This document shows positions 42,982-50,974 of a stretch of DNA of 64,000 nucleotides, in pieces. The notes beneath the pieces were generated by a model that was not told the DNA's origin, did not search any database, and was given only the letters and a program-made list of their open reading frames with translations. The DNA is taken from contig NZ_VFMX01000001.1 of NCBI RefSeq assembly GCF_006715285.1, positions 3,224,001 to 3,288,000 on the forward strand, in the 5' to 3' direction. The position numbers were made by a program, and so were the translations under genes. This stretch comes from Arthrobacter sp. SLBN-83. GTDB taxonomy: Bacteria > Actinomycetota > Actinomycetes > Actinomycetales > Micrococcaceae. The first letter of the stretch is position 1. The number at the start of each line of letters is the position of its first letter.

Positions 42982-43212
42982 CTACGGCATGTTGTCCATC
43001 GGCAGCAAAGAGATGCCGATGAGGTCCACAGCTCCGGTGAGGACTCCGCCGAGCAGGAACACCAGCCCGGAGACCACCATCACGAGCACGGCGAAGACTA
43101 CAGGTCGGTCCTCGTGCAGCTGCTGGAGCCGTGCGACGATGCCCGAGGGCTTCTCATAGGTCTGACGCTGGTCCTTCTTGGGTCCGTCGTGGGTCTCGTC
43201 GTGGTCGGTCAT
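42982..43212 (-). CDS. small membrane protein
   Basis: The product is 76 residues behind GGAGGGA. His/Asp/Lys-rich N-terminus, then one long hydrophobic segment (RPVVFAVLVMVVSGLVFLLGGVLTGAVDLIG). Convergent with the HD gene and in line with the par operon. Confidence 0.6.
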   Translation of the reverse strand: MTDHDETHDGPKKDQRQTYEKPSGIVARLQQLHEDRPVVFAVLVMVVSGLVFLLGGVLTGAVDLIGISLLPMDNMP

Positions 43213-43276
43213 GGTATTGATCCCTCCTGGGGTGGGCTGTGGTCTGTTGTTGGTCGATCAGTGGTCTCTTTCGGGG

Positions 43277-43320
43277 CTTCCTGTGGTACCGCTCAGCACT
43301 GTGAGCGGTACCACAGGAAG
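43277..43320. repeat. 19-bp perfect inverted repeat containing GTGGTACC
   Basis: CTTCCTGTGGTACCGCTCA and its exact complement flank a GCACTG spacer. It lies between parM and the small membrane gene. No T-run follows leftward, so an ordinary terminator is less likely. The GTGGTACC half-sites match those of the putative origin. Confidence 0.65.
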
Positions 43321-43401
43321 CAGTACGCGATCGGCAGCCTGCACGCATCATCTCGATGCCGACCGCAAGCCTCTCAGGACCGGGCCACGAATGCATGATC
43401 G

Positions 43402-44715
43402 TCACGCCGCGGCCTTGCTGCGCTTGCCCTCGGGCTTCTGGACCTCGACGGCCTTCGCCGCCAGGTACAGGCCCTCGCGGTTCAAGTGGCGCGAGTACGC
43501 GGCGTCGAGGTAGAGCACCGGGATGCCGCCGGCGGCCTTCTGCAGGACAGGGCGCAGGATCTCCTTGATCGGGCCCGAACCGCCGCCGTAGACGTACACC
43601 ACCTCGGTGGTGCCGCCGACCTCGGCGAGGACGTCCTCGAAGCGTGCGCCGATCTCCTCGGCCAGGTACTCGGCCTCCTCGTCGACGTAGCCCTTGGCGC
43701 GGTCAAACCTGCCCTGGAGGAATACGCTGGGCTCCTGCTGCAGGAAGTCGGCCAGCGCCTTGCGGTTCTTGAACCTCAGGTCCTTGTCTCCGCTGGTGCT
43801 CATCCGGTCCAGCGCGTTCGTCAGCGCGGTGCCGTAGCCCTGGTCCAGCGTGCTGGCCGCTTCGGAGTTGAACGCGCCGTCGGTGAAGACGGGGAAGTTC
43901 ACGGTGCCCTCGCCGACGTCGACGCCGACGGTGTTGCGCACACCGACCAGCAGCTCGGCGGTGACACCCTGCAGGCGCGCGGCCTCCTCGGGGTCCGAGG
44001 CCCGAAGATCGTCCAGCAGAGCCTGCGCCAGCGGCGCGCCCTTGTCGGTGATCGCGAACTGCGCGGACGCGCCCTCGGGCAGGACCTGCACATCCTCGAA
44101 CTGCAGGCGCACGGTGACCGGCGTGGAGAAGTTCTTCACGGTCACCAGGTGCACCGTGGGGTCGGCCGCGCCCAGGAGTCCCACGAACTGGGCAGCGTAG
44201 GCGCTGCGGCGCTGCACGTACTCGGCAATCGGCAGAGCCAGGCCTGCGCGCACCGTGGCGCGCAGCTCGCGGTCCGGCAGCGCGCCGTGCTCGCGGACAT
44301 AGTCGCGCAGGGCCTTGGCGGCGAAGACGCCCAGGACGAGCACCGAGCTCAGTTCCTGGTCGGCCTTCGAGCGGGATCCGACGACCTCGAACTGCGTGAA
44401 CTTCGACCCAGGGGTGCTCAGTGCCGCGCGGCCGAAGGTGCGCAGGTCCGAGTGCCCGATCAGGGGAGTGGTGAACGAGGCGGCGACGCGGTTGTAGAAG
44501 TCGTCCTCCACCACGATCTTGAAGGCATCCGAGTCAGCCTCGGGCACCTTGGGCGTGGAGCGCGAGGTGCTCACCACGGCAGAAGGAAGGTCGATCGTGT
44601 CAAAGACCTCCTTGCCGTGGACCTCGCCGCGGATGACGCCCTTGACGTATCCGTTGCCGACGTCGATGCCGCCGGTGAGCTGGATGGTCTTCTCGGCGGT
44701 GCGGGTGTTGCTCAT
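43402..44715 (-). CDS. parM: ParM-like actin-fold segregation ATPase
   Basis: The product is 437 residues. Actin-fold signatures: phosphate-1 TGGIDVGNGYVKG (about 14-26), phosphate-2 NTVGVDVGEGTVNFPVF (about 257-273), and adenosine motif VVYVYGGGSGPIKEI (about 378-392). The size is larger than R1 ParM but within the range of Gram-positive ParM/AlfA relatives. It should polymerise to push plasmid copies apart. Follows the ParR-like gene by about 50 nt; operator at 45342 probably represses both. Confidence 0.85.
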   Translation of the reverse strand: MSNTRTAEKTIQLTGGIDVGNGYVKGVIRGEVHGKEVFDTIDLPSAVVSTSRSTPKVPEADSDAFKIVVEDDFYNRVAASFTTPLIGHSDLRTFGRAALSTPGSKFTQFEVVGSRSKADQELSSVLVLGVFAAKALRDYVREHGALPDRELRATVRAGLALPIAEYVQRRSAYAAQFVGLLGAADPTVHLVTVKNFSTPVTVRLQFEDVQVLPEGASAQFAITDKGAPLAQALLDDLRASDPEEAARLQGVTAELLVGVRNTVGVDVGEGTVNFPVFTDGAFNSEAASTLDQGYGTALTNALDRMSTSGDKDLRFKNRKALADFLQQEPSVFLQGRFDRAKGYVDEEAEYLAEEIGARFEDVLAEVGGTTEVVYVYGGGSGPIKEILRPVLQKAAGGIPVLYLDAAYSRHLNREGLYLAAKAVEVQKPEGKRSKAAA

Positions 44716-44767
44716 GGTTGTGTCCCTCTCGGTCAGGAAGTCGGTGTCTCAGGAAGTGCGGTGCGGA

Positions 44768-45235
44768 TCAGCGGGTGAGGAAGGCGTCCAGCCCCGAAGG
44801 GACAGAAGGCTCCTCGGCGGGAACAGGGTGGGGCTCGCGGACAGGAGGCGTGGGCGGCGGCTGAACAGCCTGGGCTGCCTCGACGCGCTGCACGGGCTCT
44901 GAAGAAACAGCAACAGGCACGGCAGCCTCGTCACGGCCTTCGCGACTCTCGTGCTGGCTTTCACTCCCGTCACGGCGGTCATCGCCGCGTTCCTCTCCGT
45001 CAAGGGCCTCGCTGCGCCCAGGGTCCTGCTCGCCCTGCGGCGGGCGGCCGCGCCGGGGAAGCTGCTCGACGGGACGGTTGACCACGTCGATGTAGCCGTC
45101 GCGCTGGATGGACTCGCGGATCAACAGCTGGAGCGAGCGCGAGATGTCGTACTGCTCGTCGAGCCACCGGTTCGTCGACTCGTCGGCCCGCGGGACGCTC
45201 CAGCGCAGACGGCGCGGCTCGGCCTTATCGGTCAT
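44768..45235 (-). CDS. parR: ParR-like DNA-binding adaptor
   Basis: The start MTDKAEPRRLRW lies behind AAGGGGGTG; the product is 155 residues. The N-terminal 60 residues, RRLRWSVPRADESTNRWLDEQYDISRSLQLLIRESIQRDGYIDV, fit the ribbon-helix-helix domain of ParR/StbB-type adaptors. The rest is disordered and Glu/Pro-rich, ending VPSGLDAFLTR, a hydrophobic tip as expected for contact with ParM filaments. Its position directly upstream of parM and next to a repeat array supports the call. Confidence 0.7.
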   Translation of the reverse strand: MTDKAEPRRLRWSVPRADESTNRWLDEQYDISRSLQLLIRESIQRDGYIDVVNRPVEQLPRRGRPPQGEQDPGRSEALDGEERGDDRRDGSESQHESREGRDEAAVPVAVSSEPVQRVEAAQAVQPPPTPPVREPHPVPAEEPSVPSGLDAFLTR

Positions 45236-45341
45236 TGCGAGCACCCCCTTGCGCCCTCGTGCTGATGGACACTGTCCTCGGTCATCGCGGCCCCCTCTCA
45301 TGCGCGGTCCCCGAGGCGCTACTGCCAGTCGGGGACCTTTC

Positions 45342-45357
45342 GACTCATTTATCAGTC
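45342..45357 (-). promoter_or_regulatory. 16-bp operator of the par promoter
   Basis: GACTCATTTATCAGTC (plus strand). Leftward, a TAGAAT -10 ends three bases before it. Two differences from the 22023 copy. Confidence 0.7.
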
Positions 45358-45402
45358 ATCATTCTACTGGTCTTTCAATGGTCTCTGCAAGGACCACGCC
45401 AA

Positions 45403-45732
45403 GACCAGCAAAAGGCCACCAGCAGATCAGGCCTGCGTCACCGTGAGCGACCATGGCCGCGGCGGGACCCGTGGGAGCCGCCGGCAGGACCCGCAGAAGG
45501 CCACGGGTCAGCCGGGGAACCAGAAGACACAGGACTCATCAAGGGCTCACCCGGGACCGGCACGCGGTCCGCTGCGGACCAGCAGAAGACCTCGATCAGG
45601 CCACGGCACATTGGAGGGCGCTCGGTGGTCCCACACAAAGCACAGAAGCGCCCTCGAAGAGACCAGCAACAGTCCACCGTCGCGAGCCGGACCAGAGCAG
45701 ACCTGTGAGAGACCATCATGAGACCAGCAGTG
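45403..45732. repeat. GACCAGCAG repeat array, candidate parC centromere
   Basis: About eight degenerate same-strand copies of GACCAGCAGAAGACC: at 45403, 45417, 45488, 45518, 45577, 45661, 45689 and 45721; another partial copy at 45868. They lie upstream of parRM as centromeres of type II partition loci do. No CDS in this stretch looks real. Confidence 0.55.
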
Positions 45733-45739
45733 CGCCCGA

Positions 45740-46096
45740 AGCGGCCCCGAGGAGCGCCATCCGGCACTTAATGGTGTCTGAATGGCCTTTCTGGACTCTC
45801 TCGGGGCTTGTGTAGGTCTGGTCTGTGTCCCTGTCTGTCCATGCCGGTGCAATGATCTGTCCACTCCGGGACCAGAAGGGGTCCAGCGATGCGGGCCCGG
45901 ACCGGTACCTGGAACACCCGCCTGCGACACCTCGAGGCAGTCCTGGAGCGAGCGGAGGAGCTATCGGAGCAGGGTGGAGCAGCTGTGGTTGCGCCTGTGG
46001 CGTCACCGACCCGCCCGGGGGGGCCGCAAGGAGAGCGGAGGGAAAAGGCGAACTGGGTAGTAGGGCCCCGCATGGAGCGAAAGGGCAAAAACTCCG
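45740..46096. other. gene-free stretch
   Basis: No convincing CDS on either strand: the open frames are Arg/Pro/Ser-rich shadows without ribosome binding sites. There is some GTCTGGTCTG-type repetition near 45815-45840. Confidence 0.4.
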
Positions 46097-46162
46097 CTTC
46101 CTGAAGAGGCTCACGGGCGGTGGGGGTCTAGAAGGTAAGAACCCGTGAGCCTCTTCAGGAAG
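46097..46162. repeat. 21-bp perfect inverted repeat
   Basis: CTTCCTGAAGAGGCTCACGGG (46097-46117) is repeated as its exact complement at 46142-46162, with a 24-nt spacer. The arms begin with the same CTTCCTG as the 43277 repeat. No T-run; candidate relaxase or initiator site, or a large terminator. Confidence 0.6.
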
Positions 46163-46650
46163 CTGCACCTGGTGGGAGACCCGGACGGCTCGGTGACGCT
46201 GTGGAAGCGGGGGCTGCCGTTGGATCCAGGGAGGCTTCATGCTTCCCGGGAAAGCTCCTCTTCTGATGCGTCCACGAGGGGCAGGCCGGGCGGTGGCCGT
46301 CGAGGACTCGCTGTCGCTCATCCGGGGGTGCAGCTGCCACCAGGAGGGGCAGTCGGCCGGCCCGGAACGGACCCCGGCAAGGAAGCGGTGTGGGCCCGCC
46401 TCGGACGCGGTGCGACAGGTGCTGGCGCGACCGCGAAACAGAGCCGGAGTGAGCGCCCGCACACCGGTGCGACGAGCGCACCGACAGATCAGTGCAGTGC
46501 TGTGACAGCAGAGTTTTCCACAGCCTGACGCGACAGGTCGCGAGGAGTGGTGGACCGCTGCGCGCCGGGCCTGATGCGCCTGCGGCAGCAGGATCCACCA
46601 GGGGGTGCGGACCGGGCTGCGCCCGACGTCGCTGACGCTACATGTGAGGA

Positions 46651-46826
46651 CCCGTACGGGTACCCGCTCGTGCCTCGCGGTGGTGCGGAAGATGCATCCG
46701 TACGGCGTTGCAGCGGACGGCAAAAGGGCTGTACAACCAAAAGCCCGTAAATCCAGCGGAAACGACATGACCCGTACACCCGCTGCGCGGATGGAGAGGG
46801 GGTGTACGGGTCAAGGGTGTACGGGG
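46651..46826. repeat. CCCGTAC(ACCC) repeats
   Basis: GACCCGTACACCC (46769) and its complement GGGTGTACGGGTC (46800) form a 13-bp inverted repeat with an 18-nt spacer; GGGTGTACGGGG follows at 46815, and a related GACCCGTACGGGTACC lies near 46649. Iteron-like arrangement in a gene-free region. Confidence 0.55.
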
Positions 46827-46904
46827 CGTTTCCCCTGATATTCCAGGCTTCCGCTAACGCTCCAGCCGTGGAATGGCGAAATGGCGGCAAGAGAGGAAAA
46901 GGGC

Positions 46905-47060
46905 ATAAGGGAACCTGGCAACAGCGGTCCTGCGGACCCTCCGCTTCGCTCCGGTCTCTCGCTGCGCTTCGAGACGCTGTTGGTCGGCATAGCCGACAGG
47001 TTCCACCGCTCGCTTCGCTCGCCGGTCCGTCAGTCGCTGCGCTCCCTCCGGCTATGCCCA
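46905..47060. other. dense array of small hairpins, candidate oriT
   Basis: At least six short stems in 150 nt: GGTCC TGC GGACC, GGAGC-type CCGCTTCGCTCCGG, TCTCGCTGCGCTTCGAGA, TCGGCATAGCCGA, GCTCGCTTCGCTCGC and AGTCGCTGCGCTCC. Outer arms CAACAGCG / CGCTGTTG enclose the first group. Such clusters are usual at plasmid oriT or single-strand origins; there is no CDS here. Confidence 0.5.
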
Positions 47061-47259
47061 GCGCTGCGCTTGAGTGGAGGACACCCCGCCTGCCCCGCCG
47101 CATTTGTCCACAGGTGGACGACGCGGCAAAGGGTGCAGCCAGGCGGTGGATCACCTGGCGCTGCGCACCAGGTTTGTCCGAGGAGGACGGCCCGTCGGCC
47201 GGCCCGCTGCGCGGCCCAGTCGGAGCAGTTCCCGACACGGTTCACCAGTAGGCCGTCAG

Positions 47260-47274
47260 GCCAGCGGAGCTGGC
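47260..47274 (+). promoter_or_regulatory. triloop hairpin H13
   Basis: Arms GCCAGC / GCTGGC with loop GGA, 98 nt before the next gene. Confidence 0.55.
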
Positions 47275-47372
47275 ACGGGAGCTGGACCGTACATCGAGTC
47301 TCCGCGGACCCCTGGCGGGACCTGCACTCGATGCCCGACACCTGCATCCCGAGAAACAGAAGAGGCATCGTC

Positions 47373-47705
47373 ATGACACACGCCCGGAAGGCATCCAGGT
47401 CCGCACGCCGGCCACAGCCGCAGCTCTCGCCCTACGACACCGGAGCAAGGTGCGAGGCCAAGCCGTGGATCCCCTACGGAGAGCGAGTCACTGAGGCGAC
47501 TCCGGCGGAGAGCTTTGGCAAGGTCGACTTCGACGATGAAGAGAGCGGCACGGTCTGCGTCGCCTACCTCGAGCGCGACAAGGACGGTGGATACACCCTT
47601 CACGTCGCACCGCTCAGCGAGGACCGGAAGGTCCGGGTGGCAATCCATTACGAACGCGGCGGTGCCAGGGTCAACAGTGCCCAGGCGTCGGCAGCTGCCG
47701 CGTAG
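47373..47705 (+). CDS. hypothetical protein
   Basis: The product is 110 residues behind AGAGG. Basic N-terminus (RKASRSARRPQPQ), then an acidic, beta-rich part (ESFGKVDFDDEESGTVCVAYLERDKDGGYTLHVAPL). Not recognised; a small OB- or barrel-like domain is possible. Confidence 0.55.
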   Translation: MTHARKASRSARRPQPQLSPYDTGARCEAKPWIPYGERVTEATPAESFGKVDFDDEESGTVCVAYLERDKDGGYTLHVAPLSEDRKVRVAIHYERGGARVNSAQASAAAA

Positions 47706-47873
47706 TGACCTGCCGACTGAGAAGGAACACCGGGAATCATTCCGGAAAACATTGCGGCGAAAGAGGACGCGAATGATGCAGCGACAGACGAGTATCACAA
47801 TCCGGACTGCCACCGCGGCGGCCTCGGCGGGATCTATGCCGATGACCAAGATGACCAGCCGGGAGGCATCACG

Positions 47874-48362
47874 ATGACCAGTGGATTCAGCCATGCCCTG
47901 CTCGTGACCGGTTCCCGGACCTGGGACGCCGCGGAGGCCATGAAGGCGGCTTTGAACGAGGCCTGGAGAGCCTGGGGACCGTCTGCGGTCGCCCGACCCG
48001 TGCTCCTCTCAGGGCACTGTCCCAAGGGTGCTGACGCCATGGCCGAGCGGCTGTGGCGGGCTGCCGGCTTCGAAGTAATTGAGTTCCCGGCCGACTGGAG
48101 CGCTGAGCCCAAGGCGGCGGGCTTCACCCGGAACCAACGGATGGTCGATGCCCTCGTCGCCATGCGCGCCGGGGGAGCGGAGGTCCGTGTCGCCGCCTTC
48201 CTGGACCTTTGCAGCAAGTGCGACCAACGCACCGGCCAGCAGCAGCTGATGCCCGGAACGCCAGGGCACTTCTCACATGGCACCGTGCACGCCCGCTCCC
48301 GCGCCCTGGCTGCAAGCATCGAGGTCGAAGACATCATCCACCCGCGCCTGCCTCCGTTCTGA
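47874..48362 (+). CDS. SLOG (DUF2493/YAcAr) family protein
   Basis: From the ATG the product is 162 residues. ALLVTGSRTW near the N-terminus, LLSGHCPKGADAMAERLWRAAGFEVIEFPADW and AAGFTRNQRMVDAL are the signatures of the SLOG nucleotide-binding fold of the DUF2493 branch. Some SLOG proteins sense or make nucleotide signals in conflict systems; no effector is coupled here. The same frame stays open and protein-like (HNPDCHRGGLGGIYADD) back to about 47736 without ATG, GTG or TTG, so a rare ATT/ATC start cannot be excluded. Confidence 0.75.
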   Translation: MTSGFSHALLVTGSRTWDAAEAMKAALNEAWRAWGPSAVARPVLLSGHCPKGADAMAERLWRAAGFEVIEFPADWSAEPKAAGFTRNQRMVDALVAMRAGGAEVRVAAFLDLCSKCDQRTGQQQLMPGTPGHFSHGTVHARSRALAASIEVEDIIHPRLPPF

Positions 48363-48386
48363 CAAGTGCACACCCCGGAGATGACA

Positions 48387-48418
48387 ACAGCCCTGCAGCT
48401 GGTGCTGCAGGGCTGTTG
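48387..48418 (+). terminator. terminator after SLOG gene
   Basis: AACAGCCCTGCAGC and GCTGCAGGGCTGTT, perfect 14-bp arms with loop TGGT, between convergent genes. Confidence 0.75.
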
Positions 48419-48486
48419 ATCCTTGATTCGAATAGGTGGCCGGAAATCTCTCCGGTATGGCCCGAAAGACTGCGGAAAGGGTGGGG

Positions 48487-48822
48487 CTAGAGAGTCCGCT
48501 CGATGCCGTGTGCCTCATCGTGGGCCTTCATGACAGCTTTCGGAATGCGACCAAACTCGGGCACTTCATGACCGTTCTCGCGCGCCCACTTACGGATCTC
48601 CTCACGTTCCTCGGGCGTCGTCTCGGGCACGAGTCGCTTCTTCTCGCCCTTCTTAGTGGCCTTTCGACCCTTACTGATGTATTCCTTGAGATTCTTCTCA
48701 AGCTCTTTGCGCTCTTCGTCGGTCAGGTCTATCTCGAACCAGGTGTCGCCCAGTCCGAAGGTGACTGTGGCAGCATCCGGCTTGCCACTGATGTCCGACT
48801 CCACAATATTTCGAATAGCCAT
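48487..48822 (-). CDS. lsr2: Lsr2 nucleoid-associated silencer
   Basis: The product is 111 residues from MAIRNIVESDISGKPDA. The N-terminal oligomerisation domain includes TVTFGLGDTWFEIDLTDEERKEL; the C-terminal DNA-binding domain has IRKWARENGHEVPEFGRIPKAVM, where the usual R-G-R AT-hook-like motif reads F-G-R. Lsr2 is confined to Actinomycetota, binds AT-rich DNA and silences foreign genes. A plasmid-borne copy may hide the element's AT-rich promoters or substitute for the host protein. The gene is less GC-rich than its neighbours. Confidence 0.9.
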   Translation of the reverse strand: MAIRNIVESDISGKPDAATVTFGLGDTWFEIDLTDEERKELEKNLKEYISKGRKATKKGEKKRLVPETTPEEREEIRKWARENGHEVPEFGRIPKAVMKAHDEAHGIERTL

Positions 48823-49029
48823 GTCTTGAATGGTAGACGATCCGAACCACCTTAGAGAAGTCTTTGGGCACGCCAGAACGACAGATCTTTCGAATGCCTT
48901 CATCATAGGCCGAAAACGCTGCTATACCAGCATAATAAACCCGCAGCACTGCTAAAATCACACTGCCAGCGGGTGCCTTTCCCCACCCCTGTAAACCGAC
49001 CATTCGACACGATCGAGAGGCCCCCCACC
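48823..49029. promoter_or_regulatory. AT-rich divergent promoter region
   Basis: About 200 nt of unusually AT-rich DNA with TTCGAATA/G elements on the Lsr2 side and TATACC and CATAATAAA on the DHH side. It is a natural target for Lsr2 itself. Confidence 0.5.
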
Positions 49030-50955
49030 ATGACCATTCTCCAGACCGTCGACGACCATCCACTGACGGACGACGGCGTCGACCTGTTCGCCCTGATGTG
49101 CCAGCGCCGCGGCTGGACCGACGAGTACTTCCGCGAGATCGAATCAGCTGAACACGACGAGCTCCTGGGCCTGGCCGAGATGGTCGAGGCCCTGGAAGAC
49201 GCCCGCGCCGCCGGCCACAAGGTCACCATCGCCCCTGACTTCGACATGGACGGGATCTCCTCCGGTGTGCTCGGCTACGCCGGACTGTCAGAGCTCGGCT
49301 TCGACGTCGAGCTGCACGTGCCCGACTACCGCCGCGGCCACGACCTCACGGCCGAGGACATCGCAGAGATCGCCGCGACGTGGCCGGACACCAAGGTCCT
49401 GCTGACCTGCGACGGGGGAGTGAACTCCCACCGCGGGATCGCCGCCGCCCGGGCTCTGGGATGGAAGACCCTGGTCACCGACCACCACGAGGAGCTCGAA
49501 CCCGGTTCGAGCGCCGACGTCACCGTCGACCCCTGTCGGATGGACGAGACCTACGCCAACACCGGCATCTGCGGCGCACACGTGCTCTACCAGGTGTTGG
49601 AGGCCTATGCCCGCGTCCACCGGCCGGAGAAGCTCTGGGAGATCCGCCTGCTGCGCCTGTTCGCCGGCCTGGGCACCGTCTCCGACGTCATGCCAGTGCT
49701 GTACGAGAACCGGCAGCTGGTGCGCGACTCGCTGTCCATCGCACGGCTGCTGTACGCGCCCGCGCCGCGCACCGTCCCGACCCCCTGGGGCTTCGACCCG
49801 GACCCCGAGGCGATCGACGTCGGGCAGTCGACGCTGATGCAGCTGCTGCGCGTCGACCCGCACCACCCGGCCTTCGTCCGGGCCTTCGAGGGCTTCGCGG
49901 TCCTGCTGAAGGCCTTCGGCCAGGCAGGCAAGGTCCGCGACATCGACAGTATCGACGAGGGCTTCTACGGGTTCTACCTCGCGCCGGCGATGAACTCCCC
50001 GCGCCGCACGGGCGACCCGCTCGCACCGTGCTTCGGTGTGTTCACCGCGCCTGACCAGGACTTGATGCTCGAGGCGGCACACCAGGTCATCGCGACCAAC
50101 GAGAGCCGCAAGGAGCTTGTCGAGGTCCACACCCAGGAGCTCGAGGAGGGTGATCAGCCGCTGGCCCCCTGGGTCTACTTCTCCGAGGCCTACCCGGGCA
50201 TGTACGGTCTGCTCGCCAACCGGCTGATGGAGCGCCACGGCCACCCGGTCGTCGTGCTCAACCGTCCCGTCGGGCCGGATGACTACGTCGGAGGCTCCGG
50301 CCGGGCACCGTCGTGGTTCGGCATCATCGACACGCTCGAGCACCAGGACGGCATGCGTGCCATCGGCCACCAGCAGGCCTGCGGCGTCAAGGTCGACCGG
50401 GCGGAACTGCTCGACGGTCTGGTCGAAGCATTGCGGGAGGCCACGCAGGTTGCCCTGCTGGCTGTCGTCCAGGATGAGCGCCGGGCCGACCTGGTCCTGG
50501 GCCCGGACCGGGACTGCGATGCTGGCCTGGACGACCTGGAGCCTCTGGTCGGCTTCGTCCGGCGTGTGGAAGCGCTGCGGCCCTTCGGCCACGGCTTCGT
50601 CGAGCCGGTGGTCGAAATCGCTGTCGAGCCCCTTGGGCTGCGGGTGGACCGGATCGGTTCCGATACTGACTGCGGCCATGAGCGCACCGACGCCAACCTG
50701 ATGACCAACGCCCGCGGCTACCGCGTGTGCCGCCTGTGCAAGAAGCATCTGCGGCTGGTCACCAGGTCCGGGCTGTCCTGCCTGTGGTGGAACGTCGCCG
50801 AGGAGAAGGAGCCGGAGATTTCGGCTCTGACGCGGTCGGCCAGCCGCACCGAGGTCGGAACGCTGCGTTTCATCGCGAAGCTGCAGCTGAACACCTTCCG
50901 CGGCGAGACCCGCGTCCAGGCCGTCATCGAAGAGCAGATCCCCGCGTCTGTCTGA
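49030..50955 (+). CDS. RecJ-like DHH-family exonuclease
   Basis: The product is 641 residues. DHH motifs: APDFDMDGISSG (I), LLTCDGGVNS (II), LVTDHHEE (III), VDPCRMDETYANTGICGAHVLYQ (IV). The DHHA1 part has GGSGRAPSWFGIIDTLEHQDGMRAIGHQQACG near residues 415-450. A zinc-like CGHERTD with CRLCKKHL sits in the C-terminal OB-like region, an addition relative to bacterial RecJ. Expected to degrade single-stranded DNA 5'-3' in repair or in processing of transferred strands. Followed by the CPBP gene after 19 nt. Confidence 0.85.
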   Translation: MTILQTVDDHPLTDDGVDLFALMCQRRGWTDEYFREIESAEHDELLGLAEMVEALEDARAAGHKVTIAPDFDMDGISSGVLGYAGLSELGFDVELHVPDYRRGHDLTAEDIAEIAATWPDTKVLLTCDGGVNSHRGIAAARALGWKTLVTDHHEELEPGSSADVTVDPCRMDETYANTGICGAHVLYQVLEAYARVHRPEKLWEIRLLRLFAGLGTVSDVMPVLYENRQLVRDSLSIARLLYAPAPRTVPTPWGFDPDPEAIDVGQSTLMQLLRVDPHHPAFVRAFEGFAVLLKAFGQAGKVRDIDSIDEGFYGFYLAPAMNSPRRTGDPLAPCFGVFTAPDQDLMLEAAHQVIATNESRKELVEVHTQELEEGDQPLAPWVYFSEAYPGMYGLLANRLMERHGHPVVVLNRPVGPDDYVGGSGRAPSWFGIIDTLEHQDGMRAIGHQQACGVKVDRAELLDGLVEALREATQVALLAVVQDERRADLVLGPDRDCDAGLDDLEPLVGFVRRVEALRPFGHGFVEPVVEIAVEPLGLRVDRIGSDTDCGHERTDANLMTNARGYRVCRLCKKHLRLVTRSGLSCLWWNVAEEKEPEISALTRSASRTEVGTLRFIAKLQLNTFRGETRVQAVIEEQIPASV

Positions 50956-50974
50956 CCACGGAAAGGAGGCGGGG

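Noticed and set aside
43277..43320. Simple terminator of parM
   Set aside because: No T-run follows on the leftward strand and the arms carry the GTGGTAC half-site seen at the origin, so a binding site is at least as likely.
45740..47260. Several open frames of 70-250 codons on both strands
   Set aside because: They overlap each other, are Arg/Pro/Ser-rich, lack ribosome binding sites and cross strong inverted repeats.
32555..47274. Triloop hairpins as phage N4-type virion RNA polymerase promoters
   Set aside because: N4 loops have a central purine and no N4-like polymerase is present; here the loop centre is usually C. Only the general idea of single-strand promoters is kept.
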